Under the pieces are notes generated by a model. That model had not been told where the DNA came from. It ran no database searches and was given only the letters and a program-made list of their open reading frames with translations. Shown here piece by piece: positions 8,552-17,366 of a stretch of DNA of 64,000 nucleotides. The stretch spans positions 744,001 to 808,000 of the forward strand of contig NZ_JAGSYG010000003.1 in NCBI RefSeq assembly GCF_025685655.1, written 5' to 3'. The DNA comes from Acidicapsa ligni. GTDB taxonomy: Bacteria; Acidobacteriota; Terriglobia; Terriglobales; Acidobacteriaceae. The position numbers and the translations under genes were made by a program. The number at the start of each line of letters is the position of its first letter. Within the stretch, counting starts at the first letter, position 1.

Positions 8552-9373
8552 CTATTTGGGTAAGTTTACACCCTGAGTCTGCGCGGCTGGCTTCGCAGAT
8601 TCTATCTCATCAAGCGCTTTACGAGCTGCGCGGCTGTGCGGACCGTCCGGGTCGTAGGTGAGGAACAGCTTGTAATGAGCGCCTGCCTTATCGAGAAGAT
8701 TTAAATGGCGCTCAGCTTCGGCCAATCCCCACACAGCATCTTCGTTCTCCGGATCCAGCCGATAAGCATCCTCGAAGCGGAACTGCGCGCCTCGCCAGTT
8801 TTTACTGCTCAAATTAAATTCGCCGACATTGATGTCTTCGCTCAACACCTGGGCCCTGGTTTTCGTTTTGATGGAACTGCCAGCCTTGGCATCTGTGCTG
8901 CTCTCATCCCCCATCGGCTTCAAACCTGCGCGGCTCGAACTGAATCCGTCATTGGCCGCGTCCCCCTGCGGATCGGGCGAGCGCACAGGATCGCCATCCG
9001 TATTGGGATTTCCATAGTGCGACTGGGAAGGCGAATAATCAGGACGGCCGGAATGCCCCGCTCCCGGATCAGGATCGACCGGAATGATCGGAGCATTGGT
9101 ATCCTCGCCAGGAAACGGATTCTGGCTTCCCGAGGCTGGCGGCACTGGATTCGTTTTGTCTGGCGGCAGCGGATTCGGTTGCGCCTGGCCCTGCTGCTTT
9201 TGCGTTGAATCCTCAGGAAACGGATTGTCCTGCTGGCTCGGCGGCGGCGCCTGCTGTTGAGATTGCGCCATCAGTTGAGGCACACCCACCGCTCCGCACA
9301 CGCCCGCCGCGAGTACCAGTGACCCTATTCGAATTGGCAATCTTTCCAGCAATTTCAGCACTGTTTCTCTCAC
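8552..9373 (-). CDS. Exported Pro/Gln/Asp-rich protein with C-terminal TPR
   Basis: 273 residues. A signal peptide is visible at residues 1-36 (basic start, IGSLVLAAGVCGAVGVP, then LMAQSQQQ as the likely cleavage region). Residues 37-165 are low-complexity, with repeated 'NPFPGED' / 'QDNPFPEDS' / 'QNPFPGEDT' and 'NPLPPDKTNPVPP' segments. Residues 175-260 form about two TPR units (NLSSKNWRGAQFRFEDAYRLDPENEDAVWGLAEAERHLN, then LDKAGAHYKLFLTYDPDGPHSRAARKAL). It is probably a periplasmic scaffold. The same tripeptide NPF/NPL recurs at 20-30 residue spacing, which suggests a docking repeat rather than a random linker. Confidence 0.75.
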   Translation of the reverse strand: MRETVLKLLERLPIRIGSLVLAAGVCGAVGVPQLMAQSQQQAPPPSQQDNPFPEDSTQKQQGQAQPNPLPPDKTNPVPPASGSQNPFPGEDTNAPIIPVDPDPGAGHSGRPDYSPSQSHYGNPNTDGDPVRSPDPQGDAANDGFSSSRAGLKPMGDESSTDAKAGSSIKTKTRAQVLSEDINVGEFNLSSKNWRGAQFRFEDAYRLDPENEDAVWGLAEAERHLNLLDKAGAHYKLFLTYDPDGPHSRAARKALDEIESAKPAAQTQGVNLPK

Positions 9374-9504
9374 CCAGCCCCTGCAATGTTAGGATGCGTT
9401 TCTAGGAGACAAAATACTCCTGAATCACGTCAACACCCCACAGCCATCATTTCACTAGACAACTGAAAACCGCTCTACTAACAGGATATTGGATCACGCC
9501 CACT

Positions 9505-10002
9505 ATGGCACTCATCGTCCGCTCGTCTGCCATCCACGCTGCCGGTTGCTATACCACCGCAGCCGTCCGTAAGGGAGAACGCCTGGCCGAATATACCGGT
9601 CGGCGCATAACCAAAGAAGAGGCCGACGTCCTCTACCAGGATTACCCCGTCACCTATCTGTTTGGACTGGGCGACGGCGCCATAGTCATAGACGGTTTTT
9701 GTACGGCAATGTTTATCAACCACAGTTGCGAAGGCAATTGCGAGACCGCCGAAGAAGATGGCCGCGTCTGGATCACGGCGATTCGCGACATTCTCGCTGG
9801 CGATGAAGTCACCTACGACTACTGCCTCTACGACGGCGGAGACGACCCTTGCACCTGCAACTGCGGCTCAAAACTCTGCCGGGGTTCCATGTATTCCGAT
9901 GAAGAGTTGAAGCGTCGCCGGGCAGAAGCACGCAAAATCGGGCAACGCAAAAAACGCGGCAAGCGCAAAGCCCTCAAGACCAAAAGCAAAAGTGCCAAGT
10001 AA
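9505..10002 (+). CDS. SET-domain protein lysine methyltransferase with basic tail
   Basis: 165 residues. It is a compact SET domain: N-SET strand 'VRSSAIHAAGCYTTAAVRKGERLAEYTG' (5-32), the knot motifs NHSCEGNCE (72-80) and GDEVTYDYCLYD (99-110), then a post-SET cysteine cluster CTCNCGSKLCRG (Cys116, 118, 120, 125) that with Cys75 can hold zinc. Residues 134-165 are a Lys/Arg/Ala tail (KRRRAEARKIGQRKKRGKRKALKTK) resembling nucleic-acid-binding or histone-H1-like tails. Bacterial SET proteins methylate lysines of DNA-binding or other proteins; the target is unknown here. It is upstream of dnaX on the same strand with a hairpin between, so it is probably a separate unit. Confidence 0.9.
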   Translation: MALIVRSSAIHAAGCYTTAAVRKGERLAEYTGRRITKEEADVLYQDYPVTYLFGLGDGAIVIDGFCTAMFINHSCEGNCETAEEDGRVWITAIRDILAGDEVTYDYCLYDGGDDPCTCNCGSKLCRGSMYSDEELKRRRAEARKIGQRKKRGKRKALKTKSKSAK

Positions 10003-10006
10003 ACGG

Positions 10007-10030
10007 TAGCGGACTAGCCAGGGTCCGCTA
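10007..10030 (+). terminator. Hairpin after the SET-domain gene
   Basis: An 8-bp perfect stem, TAGCGGAC/GTCCGCTA, has an 8-base loop and starts 5 bases after the stop codon. No T-run follows, so termination is probable but not certain. Confidence 0.5.
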
Positions 10031-10139
10031 TGACCCGTTTCCAACCGTTGACAAGTAGTTTTATCGCAGTTTTCCACCTTCGCGGCAAATCACCGCCAAG
10101 GCGTAAAACGATACAATCGAGCTAGGAGAGCTTGCAGCT

Positions 10140-12365
10140 ATGGGGTATCAGGTACTGGCACGGAAATACCGTCCGCAGCGTTTTGCGGATGTCGCCGGGC
10201 AGGACCATGTCACTCGCACCCTGACCAACGCTCTTACACAACAGCGCATCGCGCACGGCTACATCTTCTCCGGCCATCGCGGCATCGGCAAGACCACCAT
10301 CGCCCGCATTCTGGCGCAGGCGCTCAATTGCCGCAACGTCATCGGATCCGACCAGCGCCCAACAGCCGAACCCTGCGGCGTGTGCGATTCCTGCATTGAG
10401 ATTCGCCAGGGCAACGCCGTAGACGTCATCGAAATCGACGCAGCCACCAACCGCGGCATCGACGAGATTCGCGAGCTGCGCGACGCCGCCCGCTACTCGC
10501 CGTCCCGCGACCGCTACAAGATTTATATCCTCGACGAAGCCCATCAAATCACCGATGCCGCTTTCAATGCGCTCCTCAAGACACTCGAAGAGCCGCCCGC
10601 GCACGTGATCTTCATGATGGCCACGACCGAGCCGGAGAGCATTCCACAGACGATCCGCTCTCGCTGTCAGCACTTCAGTTTTCACGCCGTAAAGTTCGAC
10701 GATATCTTCGCCCAGCTCAAGGCCATCTCCCTGCAGGAAGATGTAATCACCGAGGATGCCGCTCTTGCCCTGCTCGCCGAAGCCGGTGATGGATCGATGC
10801 GTGACGCGCTCTCCATCATGGATCAGGCAATTGCATCCGCTCCCGTCGAAAATGGCAAAGCCGTTTTACAGACGGACCAGATTCGCGAACTCATGGGCTC
10901 GGTTCCCAATGCGGTTTTTGAGCGCCTCATGGAAGCAGTCAGCGCCCAGCAAAGCGCACGCTTGATGGAAGACCTCGATAAGCTTCTCGCATCCGGCAAC
11001 AGTCCGTCAGCCCTGGCCCGGCAAATGGTGCGGTATCTGCGCAACTGTCTGATGGCCAAGCTGGGCGGCGAAAACACCGGCCTGCTTGAGATTGCCTACG
11101 ACGAACGCGCCCGTGCCGCACGAACGGCACTTCTCTTCACCGAAGAAGAACTGACTCGCAACCTGCAGATTGTCCTGCGCACCTTTGACGAGTTGAATTA
11201 CCGGCAGGAGCAACGCTTTCACCTGGAACTCGGCCTGCTCAAGCTGATTCAGGCGCAGCGTCTACTGCCGATGGAAGAGATTCTCAGCGGACTGGCCAGC
11301 CAGGCCAGCCCAGGCACGCGGCGTCCATCCGCTCCGGCAGCATCGCCAGCGCGCAATGCATCCCAGCCCTCGTCGCCCCAGTCCGCGCCCGCTTCACGCG
11401 CATCTGCTCCAGCAGCGGCTCCGGCGCCACCTGCCGCGCCTTCACTTTCGCCCTTCGCCCAGAGCAATCAACGGTCTGCCGATGTTTCCACATCCCGTTC
11501 CAGTGCTCCGGTTCGCGATGTGCCCAATGCTTCCAGTTCGCGAGAGCCGCTTACACAGTCGCTGCGAGAACCCGGAGTTACCCCGATCTCGCAGTCTCCC
11601 AGCCCTCTGACGCCGATTGCCGTCTCGAACTACACCCTCGGCAGCGTCAGCGAAACCCTGACCGAGGGATCGCTGGCTCGCGTCGCCGTCGCTACGCCGG
11701 AAGAAAAAGCCACACAATCCAAATCAGAACAAACAGGCCAGGTCGAGTCTTCCAGCCCGGAAACCAAACTCGAAATCGTTCCCGATATTGCTGCTGAAAT
11801 TCCAGCTCCGATTGCTTCCATGCCGGCTGCTTCCATGCCGGCTGCTCCCGAGCCGACTGCTGCCAAGCCAATTGCACAGCCCGCAGCCCCGCCGATTCCC
11901 GTCGACACGATTGCGTCCAGTGCCGCTCCCAGCCCAGCAATTGCAACACCAGCGGCCACAGCCATCAGCAGCGCCGATGAAGATAGAATCGCCGAGGTTC
12001 GCTCCGCCGTAGCGCAGGCGCTTGAGGCCGGTGGACACGCAACCGCCGCCACCCTGATCGACGACGGCAAATGGACAATCGAAGCCAGCAGCGTTCGCAT
12101 CGAAGTAGGTGCGAAGGCAACCATGATTCGCCTGACATTCAACGCTGCAGCCGAGAAGTTCATTCGCCAGGGATTGACCCAGGCTGGAGCACCGACACGT
12201 TTCATGATCGTGCCGGGCGAGAATCCGACAAGCTCCAGCTCCACAAGTCGCCGCGCTCCACAGGGCAGCGTCGACGCAGAAGCCCGCCAACATCCACTGG
12301 TGCTGAAAGCGCAAGAGCTTTTCAAAGCCGAAGTCGTCAGCGTGGTCGATCTACGAGAAAAGTAG
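10140..12365 (+). CDS. dnaX: DNA polymerase III subunits gamma/tau
   Basis: 741 residues. The AAA+ clamp-loader module is in the N-terminal 370 residues: YRPQRFADVAGQDHVTRTL, Walker A GHRGIGKTTIAR (about 44-54), the zinc-module cysteines (CRN, then EPCGVCDSC), Walker B with DEAH, and sensor 1/arginine finger in RSRCQHFSF. A long Pro/Ala/Ser-rich linker (about 385-620) leads to a tau-like C-terminal domain of about 110 residues. It loads the sliding clamp and couples polymerases at the fork. I found no A-AAA-AAG slippery heptamer, so a gamma product by frameshifting is not evident. RBS TAGGAGAG. It heads the dnaX-ybaB-recR operon. Confidence 0.97.
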   Translation: MGYQVLARKYRPQRFADVAGQDHVTRTLTNALTQQRIAHGYIFSGHRGIGKTTIARILAQALNCRNVIGSDQRPTAEPCGVCDSCIEIRQGNAVDVIEIDAATNRGIDEIRELRDAARYSPSRDRYKIYILDEAHQITDAAFNALLKTLEEPPAHVIFMMATTEPESIPQTIRSRCQHFSFHAVKFDDIFAQLKAISLQEDVITEDAALALLAEAGDGSMRDALSIMDQAIASAPVENGKAVLQTDQIRELMGSVPNAVFERLMEAVSAQQSARLMEDLDKLLASGNSPSALARQMVRYLRNCLMAKLGGENTGLLEIAYDERARAARTALLFTEEELTRNLQIVLRTFDELNYRQEQRFHLELGLLKLIQAQRLLPMEEILSGLASQASPGTRRPSAPAASPARNASQPSSPQSAPASRASAPAAAPAPPAAPSLSPFAQSNQRSADVSTSRSSAPVRDVPNASSSREPLTQSLREPGVTPISQSPSPLTPIAVSNYTLGSVSETLTEGSLARVAVATPEEKATQSKSEQTGQVESSSPETKLEIVPDIAAEIPAPIASMPAASMPAAPEPTAAKPIAQPAAPPIPVDTIASSAAPSPAIATPAATAISSADEDRIAEVRSAVAQALEAGGHATAATLIDDGKWTIEASSVRIEVGAKATMIRLTFNAAAEKFIRQGLTQAGAPTRFMIVPGENPTSSSSTSRRAPQGSVDAEARQHPLVLKAQELFKAEVVSVVDLREK

Positions 12366-12412
12366 GATGCACTCAACCCCTGCCGAATAAGTGAAAGCAG
12401 AACGGAGCTATC

Positions 12413-12739
12413 ATGTTTAATCCACTCAAAATGCAGGAGATGCTCTCCCAGGCAAGCCAGATGCAAGAAGAGGTTCAGCGCAAGCTGAGCCAGACCGTTC
12501 TGGAAGGAAGCAGCGGAGGCGGAGCAGTCACAGCCACCATGAATGGCAAGAAGCAGCTTCTCAAGATTCACATCGATCCCGCTGCCACGGTGAGCCTGAC
12601 CGGCAATGCAGCAGATGTGGAAATGTTGGAAGACCTGATCGTTGCCGCAGTCAACGACGCCGGACGGCGAGCCGAAGAAGCGCTCCAGGGGCAACTGAAA
12701 GGGATGCTCGGCGGTCTGAATCTGCCCGGCGCAGACTAA
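12413..12739 (+). CDS. ybaB: YbaB/EbfC nucleoid-associated protein
   Basis: 108 residues, standard length. N-terminal helix NPLKMQEMLSQASQMQEEVQRKLSQ is followed by the conserved GSSGGGAVTATMNGKKQLLKIHIDP beta region and a C-terminal helix (EMLEDLIVAAVNDAGRRAEEALQGQL). This is the tweezer-like dimeric DNA-binding fold. It sits between dnaX and recR, 47 and 55 bases away, as in most bacteria, and probably acts in nucleoid structure or recombinational repair. Confidence 0.95.
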   Translation: MFNPLKMQEMLSQASQMQEEVQRKLSQTVLEGSSGGGAVTATMNGKKQLLKIHIDPAATVSLTGNAADVEMLEDLIVAAVNDAGRRAEEALQGQLKGMLGGLNLPGAD

Positions 12740-12794
12740 GCTCAACCTGTAACCATCTTTTAGATCATTCAGATACCAGGAAAAGGTAAACCAC

Positions 12795-13409
12795 ATGTCA
12801 CGGTATGCCGAGCCGATGGCACGGCTGATAGAGGAACTGAAAAAGCTGCCCGGCGTTGGAACAAAAAGCGCACAACGCTTTGCCTTCCACGTGCTGCGTT
12901 CCTCCGATGAAGACGCCAGGGCGCTCGCGGACGCGGTTCGCGAACTCAAGGCCAGCCTGCGCCTATGCTCCATCTGCAATAACGTGACCGACACCGACCC
13001 CTGCGCGTATTGCACCAGCCCGGTGCGCAACCTCAGGATGATTTGCGTAGTGGAAGAACCAACCAACATCGCATCCGTGGAGAGAACCCGCAGCTACCAG
13101 GGCGTCTACCACGTGCTGCATGGGACACTATCGCCTTTACATGGCATTGGCCCCGATCAACTGCGCGCGGCAAATTTGCTGGCACGTGTGGAGCGGGGTG
13201 AAGTGGATGAAGTAATTCTGGCGACAAGTCCGACATTGGAGGGCGAAGCAACGGCAAGCTGGCTGGCTGCTGCCTTACGCGCTCAGGCCATCGTCGGCCA
13301 ACCCATCAAAATCACGCGCATAGCCACCGGCGTCCCAGCCGGAAGCGATATTGAATATGCGGATGAAGTGACCATGTCGCGTGCCATGGAAGGCAGGCGG
13401 GAGCTGTAG
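12795..13409 (+). CDS. recR: Recombination mediator RecR
   Basis: 204 residues, typical length. It has the helix-hairpin-helix (LKKLPGVGTKSAQRFAFHVL), the zinc finger CSICNNVTDTDPCAYC (about 56-71), a Toprim domain starting CVVEEPTNIASVERT, and the C-terminal Walker-B-like segment. RecR with RecF/RecO loads RecA at single-strand gaps. An AGGAAAAG Shine-Dalgarno precedes the ATG. It converges with the receiver gene; the 18-base gap leaves no room for a hairpin outside the coding sequences. Confidence 0.96.
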   Translation: MSRYAEPMARLIEELKKLPGVGTKSAQRFAFHVLRSSDEDARALADAVRELKASLRLCSICNNVTDTDPCAYCTSPVRNLRMICVVEEPTNIASVERTRSYQGVYHVLHGTLSPLHGIGPDQLRAANLLARVERGEVDEVILATSPTLEGEATASWLAAALRAQAIVGQPIKITRIATGVPAGSDIEYADEVTMSRAMEGRREL

Positions 13410-13427
13410 ACAGCCCGCTGTTGCAAA

Positions 13428-13799
13428 TCAGCTACGCAGACGCGCCAGCAGATCCTGTGGATGGACCGGCTTGGCCAGAATCTCAAATTCATAGCCTTGC
13501 GTACGGGCCTTTTCAAGCAGATCGGCTGTAGCAGCCTGCCCCGAAAACAATAGGATCTTGATCGACGGCAGCAACTGGCGAATGCGAATTGCCGCATCGA
13601 TGCCATTGAGGCCGCCCATGATCACGTCAGAAATCAGCATGTCCGGCTGAAACTCGCTCGCCAACTCAACAGCTTTTTCGCCGGTATAGGCTACGCGCGC
13701 CTGAAATCCACTCTGGTTGAGAATCATGGCCAGCGTATCTGCGATGACTCGTTCGTCATCGGCAACCAGCACCTTCGGTTTCGTTATGATGTCAGGCAT
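13428..13799 (-). CDS. Stand-alone CheY-like response regulator receiver
   Basis: 123 residues, one receiver domain and no output domain. The acidic pair is in 'VLVADDERVIADTL', the phospho-acceptor Asp in 'MLISDVIMGGLNG', the Thr/Ser switch in 'ILLFSGQA' and the Lys in 'ILAKPVHPQDLLARL', so the active site is intact. The closing KP.HP.DLL segment is typical of this receiver-only type in Acidobacteriota. No histidine kinase is nearby. A second, degenerate receiver lies at 52417. Confidence 0.9.
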   Translation of the reverse strand: MPDIITKPKVLVADDERVIADTLAMILNQSGFQARVAYTGEKAVELASEFQPDMLISDVIMGGLNGIDAAIRIRQLLPSIKILLFSGQAATADLLEKARTQGYEFEILAKPVHPQDLLARLRS

Positions 13800-14214
13800 G
13801 GACCCTCAAAACAATGTAGTGGCGCAACTTCTCGCCTGAACTTCCGCCAGAAACGCAAAGTAAAGCACGCAGTGACGTCATCGAAAAATGCCCAGGCTGG
13901 CTGAATGGACAAAGGAACATTCGGATTGCACTAGAAGAATGATACGCTGTGGCGAGAGATCAGCGACATAATTGCCCTTCTTTTGTTCACCCCGTGCCAG
14001 ATTTCAAAACCTTTTCAATACTCCAAGGCATCTTTAGTTTAACCACGCAGCGACACAGCGGTTAAGTTCGTCTGGCGGAACACGGGTTGCTCAAAACCTT
14101 ATAACATGAGTTGTAACCATTCATCGTTCTGCAACTCATCTGCAATAAACTAATTGGAACCCTTAAACACGTCACAGGCAGAGCCTTGACACACTGAATT
14201 CCGGAGACTGTCTG
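13800..14214. other. Intergenic region upstream of the ABC transporter
   Basis: About 415 bases without a gene, holding the upstream regions of both the receiver gene (minus) and the ABC operon (plus). Two interrupted palindromes are visible: TTAACC (14039-14044) with GGTTAA (14060-14065), and ATGAGTTG (14106-14113) with CAACTCAT (14132-14139, 18-base spacer). Either could be a regulator site for the transporter. The sequence TTGACA at about 14189 lies too close to the start codon to be the -35 of this operon. I recognise no riboswitch. Confidence 0.4.
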
Positions 14215-15600
14215 ATGCAGGAAGCTGCCAACAACAGCACGAGCCAGGTCAGTACGAGCCAGGTCAGCCCGATCATTCGCGCCGAGCAGATCGAAAAGTA
14301 CTACGCCCAGCCGAGCCAGAATCGTATCCAGGTCATCTCTCCGACGGATCTCTCAATCGTCCCCGGCGAAATCCTCGCCCTGCTTGGCCCTTCAGGCTCC
14401 GGCAAATCGACCATGCTGCGTATGCTCACCGGCCTCTCCAAACCCAGCGCAGGCCAGGTCTACTGGCATGAAAAGCCTATCGCCGACGCTGAAATCAACG
14501 TCTCCATCGTCTTCCAGAGCTTCGCCCTGTTTCCATGGCTGACCGTACTCGAGAACGTCGAAGCTCCCCTGCAGGCCCGGGGCGTTGAGCCCGAGGCGCG
14601 CCGCGAACGCAGCCTGCGCATGTTGGACACAGTCGGTCTGGACGGATTCCAGGCAGCATTCCCCAAGGAGCTCTCCGGCGGCATGCGGCAGCGTGTCGGC
14701 TTTGCCCGCGCCCTGGTTGTCGAACCAGAAGTGCTCTTCATGGACGAGCCGTTCTCAGCGCTCGATGTCCTGACCGCCGAGAACCTGCGCAGCGAACTCC
14801 TGGAACTATGGGCCAAGAAGACCATGCCCACCAAGGCCGTCTTCATCGTCACCCACAACATTGAGGAAGCTGTCCTGCTCGCCGACCGCATCATCGTGCT
14901 CGGGCGTAACCCAGGTCACATTCGGACAGACTTCAAAGTACAACTGCAGCACCCGCGTGATCGGAAATCCGAGCCCTTCACCCACCTCGTTGATTACATC
15001 TACAAGGTTCTCACCCGGCCTGAAGTCGTCCCGGCCGCACCCGATCAGACTACCGGCAAACCAGTCCGCGACCAGCGTCAGATGCACTACCAGATGCTGC
15101 CTCACGCGCGGCCCGGAGGCGTCGCCGGTCTGCTCGAACTTCTGCTCGACAAAGGTGGCAAGGACGATATCTATCGCCTGGCCGACGATCTGGCCTTCGA
15201 GATCGACGACCTGCTGCCCATCGTCGACGCCGCCCAATTACTCGGATTTCTCAAGATCGAAGAAGGCGACGCCGCCATCACTCCCACCGGATCGGCCTAC
15301 GCCAATTCAGAAATTCTCCACCAGAAAGAGCTCTTCCGCGTGGCGGCGACAGAGCATGTACTGCTCCTGCGCCAGATTCGCCGCGCCCTCGATACCAAGA
15401 GCGACCACACCGTTCCAGAGGAATTCTTCCTCGACATGCTCGACGAGCAGTTCAGCGCCGATGAAAGCCAGCGCCAGGTAGAAACCGCCGTCAACTGGGG
15501 CCGCTATGCAGAGCTCTTCGACTTCGACGCCTCTCGTCGGCGCTTCATCCTGCCCGAGCCGCAGGAAGAGGTAGTTGCCAGCGAAGAGGGTGCTGAATGA
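14215..15600 (+). CDS. ABC transporter ATP-binding protein with AAA-associated C-terminal domain
   Basis: 461 residues. The nucleotide-binding domain (about 20-265) is of the nitrate/sulfonate/taurine (SsuB/TauB) class: Walker A GPSGSGKST, Q-loop VFQSFALFPWLTV, signature LSGGMRQRVGFARAL, Walker B VLFMDEPFSALD and H-loop IVTHN. Residues 285-445 form an extra helical/winged domain (HYQMLPHARPGGVAGLLELLLDKGG, then DDLAFEIDDLLPIVDAAQLLGF) that matches the 'AAA-associated C-terminal' extension found only in this transporter subclass. The stop overlaps the next gene's start by 4 bases. It powers the double permease encoded next. The substrate is unknown, and no binding-protein gene is adjacent. Confidence 0.92.
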   Translation: MQEAANNSTSQVSTSQVSPIIRAEQIEKYYAQPSQNRIQVISPTDLSIVPGEILALLGPSGSGKSTMLRMLTGLSKPSAGQVYWHEKPIADAEINVSIVFQSFALFPWLTVLENVEAPLQARGVEPEARRERSLRMLDTVGLDGFQAAFPKELSGGMRQRVGFARALVVEPEVLFMDEPFSALDVLTAENLRSELLELWAKKTMPTKAVFIVTHNIEEAVLLADRIIVLGRNPGHIRTDFKVQLQHPRDRKSEPFTHLVDYIYKVLTRPEVVPAAPDQTTGKPVRDQRQMHYQMLPHARPGGVAGLLELLLDKGGKDDIYRLADDLAFEIDDLLPIVDAAQLLGFLKIEEGDAAITPTGSAYANSEILHQKELFRVAATEHVLLLRQIRRALDTKSDHTVPEEFFLDMLDEQFSADESQRQVETAVNWGRYAELFDFDASRRRFILPEPQEEVVASEEGAE

Positions 15601-17354
15601 AACTTCAGAGCCCGCTCCAGCACCCGTTCGCCCGGTCGCTGGTCACCGTTCGGACATGGCCCGTCGTCATCGACGTGGGCATCGCCGCCTGCGGGCTGGC
15701 CATCTTCTTCGCCATCGTCCACACCGGCGCCTATTGGCTGGGCGCGCCAGTCCCGGTCGTTCCAATCTCCCACTCAATTCACGCTTTGCCCGTGTACGCC
15801 TTTTACTCGGTCGTACGCATCGGAATCGCGTACCTGCTGAGCTTGGCTTTCGCCATCACCTATGGCTACACCGCCGCCTACAACCCTCGTGTTGAAGGCT
15901 GGATGGTCGCCACCCTGGATATTCTCCAGTCCATCCCCGTACTCAGCTTTCTGCCTCCGGTTGTCCTGGCAATGGTCGCCCTGATCCCCGGCCATCAACT
16001 CGGCATTGAACTCGGCGTCATCCTGCTGATCTTCACCGGCCAGGTCTGGAATCTGGCGTTCAGCTTCTACTCCTCCTTGAAAAATATCCCCAAGGAAATG
16101 CTGGAAGCATCGCGCATCTATCGCTACTCTCCCTGGCAACGATTCTGGCAATTGGAGATGCCCAATGCCACCATCGGCCTGGTCTGGAACTCGATCGTAT
16201 CCGTGGCAGGCGGCTGGTTTGCACTCATCGCCTGCGAGATGTTCACCATGGGCGACCGCAACTTCCAGCTTCCCGGCCTGGGTAGCTACCTCAAAACAGC
16301 GACAGACTCCGGAGACATCCGCGCCCTGGTCGCCGGAATCGTAGTTGTAATCCTGATCGTGATCGCCACCGACCAGTTACTCTGGCGGCCTCTTATTGCA
16401 TGGAGCGACAAATTCAAGTTCGAGCAGGTTGAGTCGGCTGATCGCGTCACGTCTCCCATTCTTACCCTGCTGCAGCGCTCGACTCTTCTGAGTTCCATAC
16501 CGGGCCGCGTTTGGACAAGCATCGAAGAACCCATCTACCGGCGCATGTCGAAGACCGCCTCCTGTCGTGTCGTACAGCCGTTGGATGAGGACGAAAGCAA
16601 ACACAAGAACTCCATCGGCCTTTGGATTGTCGCGGCCGTCGCTCTGGCTCTCGTCGGCTGGGGAGCAGTCCAGGCCATCATCATGCTTCGGCAGATTACC
16701 TGGGCCGACCTGAAACTGCTGCTCGAAGGTGCAGGCGCAACCTTCCTTCGCGTCAACGCTTCCCTGCTGATCTCTGCCGCATGGACAATTCCCGTCGGCG
16801 TAGCCATTGGATTCAACCCCAAGCTGGCGCGGGTCGTACAGCCAGTCGCCCAGGTCATGGCGTCCGTCCCAGCCACCGCGTTTTTCCCAATCCTGCTCAT
16901 CGGACTGGTCAAAATCGGCGGCGGCCTCGGCGTTGGATCCATCGCACTGATGCTTCTCGGTACCCAGTGGTATGTCCTGTTCAACGTGATCGCCGGAGCC
17001 ATGTCCATCCCCTCAGACCTGCGCGAAGCTGCCTCGCTCTATCGCTTCACCCGCTGGCAACGCTGGACCACCCTGATCCTGCCCGGCATATTCCCCTACC
17101 TCATTACCGGCATGGTCACTGCCTCCGGTGGCGCATGGAACGCCTCGGTCTTCGCCGAGTATTCCAAGCTGAACGACCATACCCTTTCCACAATCGGGCT
17201 AGGCGCGCAGATTCAAGCTGCTACCGACAGCAATCACCTGCCAATTTTGCTACTGGCTACGATCCTGATTTCGCTCATGGTGGTCAGCATGAACCGGCTG
17301 GTCTGGCGCCGCCTCTATCGCCTGGCCGAAACCAAATACAAACTGCTCGGCTAA
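15597..17354 (+). CDS. ABC transporter permease with two fused BPD transmembrane domains
   Basis: 585 residues. Two SsuC/TauC-like membrane domains lie in tandem (about 60-275 and 365-580). Each has its own EAA coupling loop: 'LEASRIYRYSPWQRFWQLEMPNA' in the first and 'REAASLYRFTRWQRWTTLILPGIFPYLITG' in the second. The halves are joined by a charged cytoplasmic segment (KFKFEQVESADRV, to KHKNSIG). One polypeptide therefore supplies both permease halves, pairing with a homodimer of the ATPase upstream (ATGA overlap). Related systems move anions, sulfonates or metals inward, but the direction and ligand are not fixed by the sequence. Confidence 0.92.
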   Translation: MKLQSPLQHPFARSLVTVRTWPVVIDVGIAACGLAIFFAIVHTGAYWLGAPVPVVPISHSIHALPVYAFYSVVRIGIAYLLSLAFAITYGYTAAYNPRVEGWMVATLDILQSIPVLSFLPPVVLAMVALIPGHQLGIELGVILLIFTGQVWNLAFSFYSSLKNIPKEMLEASRIYRYSPWQRFWQLEMPNATIGLVWNSIVSVAGGWFALIACEMFTMGDRNFQLPGLGSYLKTATDSGDIRALVAGIVVVILIVIATDQLLWRPLIAWSDKFKFEQVESADRVTSPILTLLQRSTLLSSIPGRVWTSIEEPIYRRMSKTASCRVVQPLDEDESKHKNSIGLWIVAAVALALVGWGAVQAIIMLRQITWADLKLLLEGAGATFLRVNASLLISAAWTIPVGVAIGFNPKLARVVQPVAQVMASVPATAFFPILLIGLVKIGGGLGVGSIALMLLGTQWYVLFNVIAGAMSIPSDLREAASLYRFTRWQRWTTLILPGIFPYLITGMVTASGGAWNASVFAEYSKLNDHTLSTIGLGAQIQAATDSNHLPILLLATILISLMVVSMNRLVWRRLYRLAETKYKLLG

Positions 17355-17366
17355 ACTAGTCTGAGT

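Noticed and set aside
11695-11720. Possible programmed frameshift site in dnaX (run of A near GAAGAAAAAGCC)
   Set aside because: It lacks the A-AAA-AAG heptamer and I see no downstream stem, so there is no reason to predict a gamma product.
11630-13069. 479-residue minus-strand frame over dnaX-ybaB-recR
   Set aside because: It is antisense to three certain genes, has no recognised domain, and follows from low stop frequency in GC-rich DNA.
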